A stretch of DNA of 16,436 bases from an uncultured Planctomycetaceae bacterium (lineage in GTDB: Bacteria > Planctomycetota > Planctomycetia > Pirellulales > UBA1268): contig CALCGM010000277.1 in the NCBI GenBank assembly GCA_937900985.1, forward strand, positions 1 to 16,436. The letters are read 5' to 3'. Shown here piece after piece: positions 8,687-15,296 of the stretch. Position 1 is the stretch's first letter. Each line of letters starts with the position of its first letter. A program made the translations under genes and the position numbers. The notes under the pieces were generated by a model. It was not told the DNA's origin. It did not search any database and saw only the letters and a list, made by a program, of their open reading frames with translations.

Positions 8687-8857
8687 CGGCCCCACCACAG
8701 CCAAAAGGGTAGCCCCAGCACGGGGCGATTCGCCAGCAGAAGCCATGCTGAGCGGGCAGAACAGCCCAGGATTCGCAAGCGGCGGCGGCAGGCCACCGCA
8801 GCCAGCCGTGCGCCGCTCTCAGGCTGTGCAACGAGCTTGCCGCCGCAGGATGCCCAC
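8687..8857. other. Intergenic stretch upstream of the sialidase operon
   Basis: This stretch separates the small lipoprotein gene from the sialidase operon and should contain the operon's promoter. I found no convincing -35/-10 pair on the minus strand. The sialidase frame stays open through most of it, but there is no signal peptide or ribosome binding site for a longer start. A perfect palindrome, ccacgtgg, lies at 8854-8861 at its edge. Confidence 0.4.
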
Positions 8858-8896
8858 GTGGCACAAGGCGATGGAGGCTTTTCCGACGGACAGCTA
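8858..8896 (-). repeat. Copy 2 of the short dispersed repeat, at the 3' end of the lipoprotein gene
   Basis: cttttccgacggacag (8878-8893) differs from the arm at 1703-1718 by one base, is preceded by the same atggagg core, and is followed by the same ctag. The left arm is degenerate: gtggcacaag (8858-8867) against gtggaaaaag in copy 1. The hairpin is therefore weaker here. As in copy 1, the TAG stop of a minus-strand gene is part of the repeat. It could still act as a weak terminator. Confidence 0.55.
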
Positions 8897-9130
8897 GCGG
8901 ATCATGTCGGCGCGAGCCGCCCGCATCTCTTCGGCAGCCTCGGGGCCGAAGGCATCCAGACCGTCATAATCGTCGTCCATCACGGAGAGATCCTCTTTGA
9001 TCCCTTCGGCGGCGTTCTCAAACTGTCGCCGCACGCCCTGCCCCCAGCCGCTGAGGGTCTGGCAGCCCGCGGCAGCACTCACGGCTGCCAGAACGAGCAC
9101 CACGATCAACCGGCGAGATGTTGCTCCCAT
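8894..9130 (-). CDS. Small acidic lipoprotein, function unknown
   Basis: A 78-residue protein. The frame opens at 9178, but the ATG at 9130 is preferred: GGAG lies 8 bases upstream and the protein then begins with a lipoprotein signal (MGATSRR, hydrophobic core, lipobox SAAAGC with the lipid-accepting cysteine at 23). The mature part of about 55 residues is acidic, with a DDDYDG cluster near 52-57, and has no recognised domain. It would be anchored to a membrane facing the periplasm. It lies 57 bases after the DUF4129 gene on the same strand and has a plausible promoter of its own overlapping that gene's stop. It may belong to the cassette or simply follow it. Its 3' end coincides with a copy of the dispersed repeat. 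I do not recognise a named family. Confidence 0.75.
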   Translation of the reverse strand: MGATSRRLIVVLVLAAVSAAAGCQTLSGWGQGVRRQFENAAEGIKEDLSVMDDDYDGLDAFGPEAAEEMRAARADMIR

Positions 9131-9162
9131 CGCTTGCACTCCGTGCTGTGAAGTTGGGGCGA

Positions 9163-9191
9163 ACGATAGGCTCGACACGAATCCGGGTCAA
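9163..9191 (-). promoter_or_regulatory. Candidate sigma-70 promoter for the small lipoprotein gene
   Basis: On the minus strand, TTGACC (9191-9186) and TATCGT (9168-9163) are separated by exactly 17 bases. They match the consensus at 5 of 6 and 4 of 6 positions. The -35 box overlaps the TGA stop of the DUF4129 gene. The predicted start of transcription is about 25 bases before the lipoprotein ATG and upstream of its GGAG ribosome binding site. This would allow the lipoprotein to be made independently of the cassette. Confidence 0.4.
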
Positions 9192-11095
9192 CGCCGAGAA
9201 CCGGCCGGATCAGCCCCGGCTCGCATCCGCTGCCACAGGCTTTCCAGCGATTTCAGCCGCCCGCGGGGCACGGTGTCGCGACCAAACGACGACCAGCTGA
9301 CCAGCTCCGCCAGCTGCTGCGCCTCCTTCGCGATCGACGGCAGCCGATCCCCCACCACCTCGGCAAACTCGTGCGCGGTCTGCTGCGTGCGGCGACGGAA
9401 GCCGAGGTCGCCGCTCCAGGCTTCAAAGGCCTCGAAGCTGTAGCGAATCAGCTCGTCGGTGGAGGCCTTCGCAGCCTTGCCCGAGGCAAATGGATCGGAA
9501 AACTCCGCAAACGTCCGCGGCGGTGGTGGCGGCGGCGACTCCGCCTGCGGCTGGCCGCCCGGTCGGCTCTCCCTTCCGGCAAACAGCCGCGCCCAGAGCT
9601 CGCGGAGGGCGTCGAGCATGCCCCCGATCGCCGTGAGGATCGCTGCCCGATACCACCAGGCAGCCCCCCCGAGCACGACGGCCAGCACGATCCAGCCAAG
9701 GATCTTCAGCCACCCGCCCATCGATGAGATTTCTGGGAGCTGCGACGGCGGCGATTGAGGCTGGCCTGACGTCGCATCCGGCGGCTGGCGATCGGCGGCC
9801 TGCTGCTGGCCGGCGGCGGCGGGCGGCGGGCTGTCGTCAGCATCGCTCGGCTGCCGGGCAGCCTGCTCCTCGGCGGCAGACTCGCCGTCCTGCGTCGGCT
9901 GCTGAGGCTGCTCCGCCTGGGCCGGCTGGCCGGGGGTGGCCTGCGTTGCGGTCGGACGACTCGCAGCCTCAGACGACGGCGGACGTTGACGTGCCGCAGC
10001 CGGCTCCTCGCGATTCTGCCGCGAGCCCTCGTCGCGGCCCGGCTGCTGCGGCTCGCCGTCCTGCGTCGCCGCTTCCTGCTCTGCGTCGCCGTCGTGCAGC
10101 CGCTGGGCCTCGTCGCGATGCTGCTGCTGGGCTCCCCTCTCCTCTTCAAGGCCGCGGCCACCGCCGGCCCATCGCGAGGTCGCAAGCCCCTCGCGAACGC
10201 TCGCCACCATCGGCAGATCGGCCACGCTGTAGCCGACGCCGCGGCCAGCCAGGATCAGACACACCAGCAGGATGCCTGCAATGAGAAGTGAGCCACTGAC
10301 CACCCAGGCCGCTGCCATCGCCGCCGGCATCGCCAGTCGTCGCTGCCGCAGGGTGCGGCGGAGGTTGAGGAAGCTGGTGACCAGCAGCAGCCCAAGCCCC
10401 GAGGCGACGTAGGTGGCCAGCAGCAGAAAGGCGAAGCGTCGGGCGGCCTGATCGTCGGCAGGCAGAAACAGCTGGCCGAGCCCAAACAGCGGCAGGGCCG
10501 CCAGGGAGAAGTAGAGCACCCACACGCCAGGAGCATGAGGCCGACGCCGAGCGTCCACGAACCGCTCCCAAAGGCTTTTCCGGGGAAGCTCGGCGGTCGT
10601 CACGCCGTCCAGCCTGGCCGCCGCCTCGCCGCCGCGGCCTTCTGCATCCAGCCCGGCTGTCTCGAGCAGGCCCGCTCCGGAATCTGCGTCTTCGTCGTCA
10701 TCGTCGATCACGGTGCAGTCCCAGGTGAGGCAGTCGGTCGACCACCAGATCAGGGCCACCAGGCCAATGCTCAGCAGCGGGCTGAACGCCGCCAGCGGAC
10801 CGCGAAACTCGACAAACCGCCAGGCCGCGATGGCCACGAGAATCCCCAGCGGCGCTGCAAACAGAGCCGCCTGCTCACGGCCATCCTCAATTGAGATGCG
10901 GGCAATCCCCACTGCCCCCACCACAAACCAGGCCATGATGAACTGCAGCCGTCCGCCAAACTGCCCCTGGTAGAAGACCTCAATCAAGAAGAAGACCATG
11001 CTGCCGACGAGCAGCCCGATCAGGATGGGCCCCACAGCGATCGCCAGGTAGTCGCCCAGGGTTGGCTCGAGTCGCTTTCGCCTGCGTCGGGTCAT
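9188..11095 (-). CDS. Multi-pass membrane protein with C-terminal DUF4129 domain
   Basis: A 635-residue protein. The frame opens at 11287, but the ATG at 11095 is chosen because AGGAGG lies 10 bases upstream, just after the DUF58 stop, and the new start is followed by RRRRKR and the first membrane segment. Hydrophobic segments lie near 17-41, 51-67, 76-93, 104-119, 191-211, 221-242 and 257-283. A disordered Gln/Glu/Pro/Ala-rich stretch (about 315-455) leads to an eighth segment (462-488) and a proline run (521-526). The C-terminal domain (about 545-622, including ELIRYSFEAFEAW and TAHEFAEVV) resembles DUF4129, often found at the end of transglutaminase-like membrane proteins or encoded beside them. 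No transglutaminase Cys/His/Asp core is present here. It is the third gene after MoxR and DUF58. A role in envelope protein handling is inferred from context only. Confidence 0.85.
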   Translation of the reverse strand: MTRRRRKRLEPTLGDYLAIAVGPILIGLLVGSMVFFLIEVFYQGQFGGRLQFIMAWFVVGAVGIARISIEDGREQAALFAAPLGILVAIAAWRFVEFRGPLAAFSPLLSIGLVALIWWSTDCLTWDCTVIDDDDEDADSGAGLLETAGLDAEGRGGEAAARLDGVTTAELPRKSLWERFVDARRRPHAPGVWVLYFSLAALPLFGLGQLFLPADDQAARRFAFLLLATYVASGLGLLLVTSFLNLRRTLRQRRLAMPAAMAAAWVVSGSLLIAGILLVCLILAGRGVGYSVADLPMVASVREGLATSRWAGGGRGLEEERGAQQQHRDEAQRLHDGDAEQEAATQDGEPQQPGRDEGSRQNREEPAAARQRPPSSEAASRPTATQATPGQPAQAEQPQQPTQDGESAAEEQAARQPSDADDSPPPAAAGQQQAADRQPPDATSGQPQSPPSQLPEISSMGGWLKILGWIVLAVVLGGAAWWYRAAILTAIGGMLDALRELWARLFAGRESRPGGQPQAESPPPPPPRTFAEFSDPFASGKAAKASTDELIRYSFEAFEAWSGDLGFRRRTQQTAHEFAEVVGDRLPSIAKEAQQLAELVSWSSFGRDTVPRGRLKSLESLWQRMRAGADPAGSRR

Positions 11096-11101
11096 CGGCT
11101 T

Positions 11102-11111
11102 CTCACCTCCT
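11102..11111 (-). promoter_or_regulatory. Strong ribosome binding site fixing the DUF4129 start
   Basis: The minus strand reads AGGAGGTGAG, with AGGAGG at 11111-11106 ending 10 bases before the ATG at 11095. It sits in the 37-base gap after the DUF58 stop. It is the best Shine-Dalgarno match in the window and argues against the longer frame to 11287, which would overlap DUF58. Confidence 0.7.
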
Positions 11112-11132
11112 CCACCGCACAGCAGACGCCAC

Positions 11133-12452
11133 TCAGGCAGCCGCTCGATGCACCAGCGGCGCCACAACACTCGCGATGCCCGCCTCGTCTTTGAGCTGGT
11201 AGGTGTCGATGCCCAGGGCGAGCAGCGGCCCGGATGCCACCGAAAAAGCGTAGTCATCCCAGAGGCTGAGCACCGCCGCCACCACAAAGCCTTGCCGCTT
11301 GAGCATCGTCATCGCAAGAATCGCTGCGTCGGTCACGGCGGGCACCACAACCACCACCGTCGCATTCCGCGGCAGCCGGTGCATGCACTCACCGACGAGC
11401 TGCGGCAGCGTCAGCCCGTCGGTCAGCTCCAGCCGGGCGAGCGTGGCCAGGATCCGCAGCAGCTGATCCGCCCCGGCTCGCGTCGGCACCACCATCGGCT
11501 GCAGCCGATGGCTCTCCGGCAGCATTTCAGCAGCCTTGCGGGCCGCATCCCGCGTCCGCAGGTCAAAGCCCCAGCCCTGCAGGCGAATGCGATCCGCTGC
11601 ATCGCGGCCATTGGTCACCAGCCCCACCTGCTGCCCCATCTCGTAGACCGCCTGCGAGAGCGATGCCGCGGCCGTGATTGCCAGCTCGCTGCGGACGGGC
11701 TCGTTGCGGGGATCGTGCGAGGCCTGGTGAAAGTCGAGCAGGAGCGTCATGCCGGCAATCGCCGACGGCTCGTAGACCTTGCTGTGCAGCGTGCCGGTGC
11801 GGGCCGACGCTCGCCAGTGCACCCGGCGGATCGGGTCGCCGGCCACATAGGCCCGCACGCCGGCAATCCGCGTGGGATCTTCAAACAGCCGGTGCGTCAG
11901 CCGCACATCGCCCAAGGGCCGCCGCGACCGCACGTCGTAGCCGAGCAGCGGCACCACCTTGGGATAGACCATCAGGAAGTGCGGGGCGGCCGCCACGCGG
12001 TAGCGACGATGCAGGCCGAAGAGATCACCCGTTTCCAGCACCGTCGGCCCGAGCTGGTAGTAGCCACGCATGTTGCACTGCAGTTCATACCGCAGCTCAG
12101 CCGTGCCGCGGGGGGCCAGCATCACGAGTTTCGTCCGCCGCCCCTGCTGGCCGAGATTGGGTGGATCAAACATCACCGCAGCCCGCGGCAGCAGGTCTTC
12201 CACCAGGCACCAGGGGATCGGCAGCAGGCCCCGATTGCGGATGCGAATCACCACCGAAACCGTGTCGCCAACATCCGCCACAACCCGACTGGTCTCCCGC
12301 TGTGCCGAGAGGCTCTCGATCCACCAGCGGGCCAGCAGCCGGCTGCCCACGAGCAGCAGGAGCAGCGCCTCCATCGCATACGCGAGAAACGTCAGCTCGA
12401 AGATCAGCGACGCCGCCAGCACGATCGCTGCGGCAAGGATCCAGTGCAGCAT
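11133..12452 (-). CDS. DUF58 domain protein
   Basis: A 439-residue protein of the DUF58 family, nearly always encoded next to MoxR ATPases. Two N-terminal membrane segments (about 4-22 and 24-42) are followed by a beta-rich region (about 55-165). The DUF58 core sits at about 190-240, with RIAGVRAYVAGDPIRRVHWRA... at 195 onward and the following HSKVYEP. The remainder (to 439) looks like a von Willebrand A-type alpha/beta fold, ending in a possible partner-binding region, but I cannot see a complete MIDAS motif. The start is supported by GAGG 5 bases upstream. The gene begins 12 bases after the MoxR stop, which implies one transcript and probably linked translation. In related systems these proteins cooperate with the ATPase in assembling or activating envelope complexes; the client here is unknown. 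Confidence 0.9.
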   Translation of the reverse strand: MLHWILAAAIVLAASLIFELTFLAYAMEALLLLLVGSRLLARWWIESLSAQRETSRVVADVGDTVSVVIRIRNRGLLPIPWCLVEDLLPRAAVMFDPPNLGQQGRRTKLVMLAPRGTAELRYELQCNMRGYYQLGPTVLETGDLFGLHRRYRVAAAPHFLMVYPKVVPLLGYDVRSRRPLGDVRLTHRLFEDPTRIAGVRAYVAGDPIRRVHWRASARTGTLHSKVYEPSAIAGMTLLLDFHQASHDPRNEPVRSELAITAAASLSQAVYEMGQQVGLVTNGRDAADRIRLQGWGFDLRTRDAARKAAEMLPESHRLQPMVVPTRAGADQLLRILATLARLELTDGLTLPQLVGECMHRLPRNATVVVVVPAVTDAAILAMTMLKRQGFVVAAVLSLWDDYAFSVASGPLLALGIDTYQLKDEAGIASVVAPLVHRAAA

Positions 12453-12464
12453 GCCGCCCTCACC

Positions 12465-13406
12465 TCACTCGACGGTTGGCACCGTGACCTGATCGATGAT
12501 CTCGTCGATCACCTGGGAGGCGGTCACATGCCGCAGCCGGCTCTCCGGCGTGAGGATCAGCCGATGGTTGAGCACGGCCGTGGCGATCCGCTTCACATCG
12601 TCCGGGCGGACATAGCTGCGGCCCCGCACGGCAGCCATCGCCTGCGATGTGCGAAACAGGGCAATCGACGCCCGCGGGCTGCCGCCGAGGCTCAGCTCCT
12701 CATGGTCGCGGGAGAGATGCACGATCTGCAGCAGGTATTCCCGCACCTTCTGGTCGACATGCACAGCCCGCACTGCCTGCTGGCAGGCGACGAGCTCATT
12801 GGTAGCGATCACCGGCTCCAGTCGGTCGATCGGATGCTCGGCTTCCAGCACGCTGAGCATCTTCAGCTCGTCGTCGAAGGAGGGATATCCCAGCGTGAAC
12901 CGCATCAGGAAGCGATCCAGCTGGGCCTCGGGCAGCGGAAAGGTGCCCTCGTGGTCGACGGGGTTTTGCGTGGCGATCACCAGAAAAGGACGCGGCAGCT
13001 CGCGGGTGTCGCCGTCGACGGTCACCCGGCTTTCCGCCATCGCCTCCAGCAGCGCCGCCTGCGTGCGGGGCGTGGCCCGGTTGATCTCGTCGGCGAGCAC
13101 GATCTGCGAAAAGATCGGACCGGCGCGAAACTCAAACTCACTGGTCTGTTGGTTGAAGATCGAGCCGCCGGTCACATCGGTCGGCAGCAGGTCGGGGGTG
13201 CACTGGATGCGTTTAAAGCTGCCGCCGACGCTGCGGGCCAAGGCCCTGGCGAGCATCGTTTTGGCCACCCCGGGCACATCCTCCAGCAGCAGGTGCCCCT
13301 CGCAGAGCCAGGCCACCACCGCGAGGATCAGCTGCTGCCGCTTCCCGACGATCGCCTTCTCGACGTTGGTGATCAGTTTCTTGGCGGTCTCTTTGACGTC
13401 GATCAT
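12465..13406 (-). CDS. MoxR-family AAA+ ATPase
   Basis: A 313-residue cytoplasmic AAA+ ATPase of the MoxR group, chaperone-like enzymes that remodel or help insert cofactors into partner proteins. The Walker A motif is EDVPGVAKT (42-50), with the GVAKT form that is common in this group; Walker B is IVLADE (102-107); sensor 1 is ATQNP (145-149); and the arginine-finger region is LPEAQLDRF (158-166). Length is normal and the C-terminal lid domain is present. The ATG at 13406 has only a weak GAGA-like site upstream, unlike the other genes in the cassette. It is the first gene of the MoxR-DUF58-DUF4129 unit, transcribed away from the acyl-CoA ligase across a shared 216-base region. Confidence 0.95.
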   Translation of the reverse strand: MIDVKETAKKLITNVEKAIVGKRQQLILAVVAWLCEGHLLLEDVPGVAKTMLARALARSVGGSFKRIQCTPDLLPTDVTGGSIFNQQTSEFEFRAGPIFSQIVLADEINRATPRTQAALLEAMAESRVTVDGDTRELPRPFLVIATQNPVDHEGTFPLPEAQLDRFLMRFTLGYPSFDDELKMLSVLEAEHPIDRLEPVIATNELVACQQAVRAVHVDQKVREYLLQIVHLSRDHEELSLGGSPRASIALFRTSQAMAAVRGRSYVRPDDVKRIATAVLNHRLILTPESRLRHVTASQVIDEIIDQVTVPTVE

Positions 13407-13622
13407 GGCGTCTCGCTGCTACGGGGGCGGAGGCGGCCGCGCAGACCGAGGACGCCGTGGGGAGATTGTCGGCCGTCGCGTCAGAGCCGTCCACCTGAGT
13501 CCACCAGCGGAGCGGCGACAGGCCACACGGCCACGGTGTAGAGTGACGCCCCCTGGGGGGACGATGGCAGCGTGGGCCGGGCAGCCCACGGTGCGGTTCC
13601 GTGAGAGGAAAACGAGGCACGC
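13407..13622. promoter_or_regulatory. Divergent promoter region between MoxR and acyl-CoA ligase genes
   Basis: This 216-base region must hold the promoters of both divergent units. On the plus strand a weak pair, GCGACA (13515-13520) and TAGAGT (13539-13544) with an 18-base spacer, is the best candidate for the ligase. Downstream lies a near-perfect palindrome ccccctggggg (13549-13559), placed like an operator over the start of transcription. I saw no good promoter for MoxR. The ligase ribosome binding site is GAGG at 13614-13617, 5 bases before the ATG. Confidence 0.35.
13571..13590 (+). promoter_or_regulatory. Perfect 7-bp hairpin in the acyl-CoA ligase leader
   Basis: cgtgggc (13571-13577) and gcccacg (13584-13590) pair perfectly around a six-base loop, 32 bases before the ligase ATG. 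It could be a leader hairpin or a protein-binding site. It does not cover the GAGG ribosome binding site, and no U-run follows, so it is unlikely to be a terminator. Confidence 0.35.
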
Positions 13623-15293
13623 ATGACGCCACCAGATGCCGGCACTCCGTGGATCGCCACGCCCGTTGCGCAGCTGCTGATCCGCGACCTTCTCAGCAGA
13701 GCGCGCGCGTGGGCTCCCGAGCAGACGATCACCTACCGCGACCTGCGGGAGCACGACTACACCGAGTTCTTTGCCAGGATCGATCGTGCGGCGGCGATGC
13801 TCGTGCGGCTGGGGGTGAGGCCTGGCGACCGCGTGGGGGTGATGGACTGGGACAGCCATCGTTATCTCGAGCTGTTCTTCGCAGTGCCGATGCTCGGGGC
13901 GGTGCTCCACACGGTGAACGTCCGCCTCACGCCGGAACAGATGGGCTGGACGATCCGCCACGCAGAAGACGCGGTGCTGCTCTTTCACCCTGATTTCCAG
14001 CCAGTCGCCGAAGGCCTTGCGGCAACGCTGCCGAGCGTCCGCACCTGGGTGTCGCTCTCCGATGAGGGAGCGGCCCCCGACAGTTCCCTTCCGCTTGCCG
14101 GCGACTATGAGCCGCTGTTGGCCGCGGCTGCCGACGACGTGGCCGACGGCTTCGACTGGCCCGATCTCGACGAAAACACCGTGGCCACCCTCTTCTACAC
14201 CACGGGCACCACCGGGGATCCCAAGGGCGTCTTCTTCACCCACCGGCAGATTGTGCTCCACACGCTCGCCACCTGTGTCGGCTTTGCCGCCCACCATCAG
14301 CCCGTCGGCATCGACGCAGGCGATGTGTATCTCCCGCTGACGCCGATGTTTCATGTCCACGCCTGGGGCATCCCCTACCTAGCCACCATGCTCGGACTGA
14401 AGCAGGTCTATCCCGGCCGCTATGAGCCCGATCGGCTCGCCCGGCTGATCAAGGAGCATGCCGTCACCTTCTCACACTGCGTGCCCACGCTCGTGCAGAT
14501 GCTGCTCAACCATCCGGCAGCTGAAGGCCTCAACTACGACGGACTCAAGCTCGTGATCGGAGGCGCCCCATTGCCGAAGGGCCTGGCCGAAGCGGCCCAG
14601 GGCCGCGGCATCCGCATCATGGGCGGCTACGGCATGTCAGAAACCTGCCCGGTGGTGGCGGCTCCCCACTGGAAGCCAACGCATGCCGAGAGCGACGCAG
14701 CCACGCAGCTCGACGTGCTCTGCCGCACCGGCTTTGCCTTTCCGCTCGTGCAGGCCCGCATCTGGGGCAGCCACGACGCGCTCCTGCCGCTGGGCAGCCA
14801 GGAGACCGGTGAGCTGGTGCTCCGCTGCCCGTGGCTGACCGAGGGCTACTACCGCGACGAACAGCGGAGCCGCGAACTCTGGCACGGCGGCTGGCTGCAC
14901 ACCGGCGACATCGCCTTCATCGATGCCGAGGGCTACATCCGCATCACCGACCGCCTCAAAGACGTGATCAAAGTCGGCGGAGAATGGATCTCTTCACAGG
15001 AGCTCGAGAGCGCCCTGAGCCAGCATGAGGGCGTTCGCGAGGTGGCTGTGGTCGCCAGCCGCGACAAGAAATGGGATGAGCATCCCTGCGCTCTCGTCGT
15101 GCTGCGGGAGGGCTTCGCGGGCAGCCTCACCCCCCGGGAGCTCGGCAGGTTTCTCCATCGCTTCATCGACGACGGCTCGATCCACAAGCGGGCGATCCTC
15201 ACCGAGATCCGCTTCGTCGACGCCCTGCCTCGCACCAGCGTCGGCAAGATCGACAAGAAGGAGATCCGCAGGCAGCTGGAAGCCTCGCCATGA
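13623..15293 (+). CDS. AMP-forming acyl-CoA ligase (fatty-acid--CoA ligase type)
   Basis: A 556-residue ANL-superfamily enzyme that activates a carboxylic acid with ATP and transfers it to coenzyme A in the cytoplasm. All core motifs are present: the phosphate-binding loop TTGTTGDPKG (193-202), GGYGMSET (334-341), GWLHTGD (423-429), the hinge region DRLKDVIKVGGEWIS (443-457), and the C-terminal catalytic lysine in TSVGKIDKKEIR (K542). The HVHAWG stretch (244-249) and overall pattern resemble medium/long-chain fatty-acid ligases of the AlkK/FadD type more than acetyl-CoA synthetases. The acid used cannot be fixed from sequence. GAGG 5 bases upstream supports the start. It is a single-gene unit, divergent from MoxR, and its TGA directly abuts the stop of the opposing amidohydrolase gene. 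Confidence 0.95.
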   Translation: MTPPDAGTPWIATPVAQLLIRDLLSRARAWAPEQTITYRDLREHDYTEFFARIDRAAAMLVRLGVRPGDRVGVMDWDSHRYLELFFAVPMLGAVLHTVNVRLTPEQMGWTIRHAEDAVLLFHPDFQPVAEGLAATLPSVRTWVSLSDEGAAPDSSLPLAGDYEPLLAAAADDVADGFDWPDLDENTVATLFYTTGTTGDPKGVFFTHRQIVLHTLATCVGFAAHHQPVGIDAGDVYLPLTPMFHVHAWGIPYLATMLGLKQVYPGRYEPDRLARLIKEHAVTFSHCVPTLVQMLLNHPAAEGLNYDGLKLVIGGAPLPKGLAEAAQGRGIRIMGGYGMSETCPVVAAPHWKPTHAESDAATQLDVLCRTGFAFPLVQARIWGSHDALLPLGSQETGELVLRCPWLTEGYYRDEQRSRELWHGGWLHTGDIAFIDAEGYIRITDRLKDVIKVGGEWISSQELESALSQHEGVREVAVVASRDKKWDEHPCALVVLREGFAGSLTPRELGRFLHRFIDDGSIHKRAILTEIRFVDALPRTSVGKIDKKEIRRQLEASP

Positions 15294-15296
15294 TCA
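15291..15296. other. Back-to-back stop codons of convergent genes (TGATCA)
   Basis: The ligase stop TGA (15291-15293) is followed with no gap by TCA (15294-15296), the complement of the amidohydrolase stop TGA. Together they form the palindrome tgatca. There is no room for a separate terminator between the genes, so each transcript must run antisense into the other. Confidence 0.9.

Noticed and set aside
8647..8796. Longer start for the sialidase fusion at 8796
   Set aside because: The added 50 residues are Arg/Trp-rich without a signal peptide at the new N-terminus; the ATG at 8646 has both a Shine-Dalgarno and a signal peptide.
8854..8861. Perfect palindrome ccacgtgg as an operator
   Set aside because: Eight bases is too short to stand out in GC-rich DNA, and it lies at the edge of repeat copy 2, far from any promoter I could identify.
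9131..9178. Longer start for the lipoprotein at 9178
   Set aside because: It would place 16 extra residues before the lipoprotein signal and lie over the likely promoter and ribosome binding site.
11096..11287. Longer start for the DUF4129 protein at 11287
   Set aside because: It would overlap the DUF58 gene by 155 bases and lacks the strong AGGAGG seen before 11095.
12465..13406. Walker A with GVAKT instead of GxGKT as a sign of an inactive ATPase
   Set aside because: PGxAKT is a common form in MoxR proteins, and Walker B, sensor 1 and the arginine finger are intact.
11148..13541. A 797-codon open frame on the plus strand opposite MoxR and DUF58
   Set aside because: It spans two well-identified genes antisense, has no recognisable domain, is rich in His, Arg and Gln, and is explained by GC-rich codon bias.
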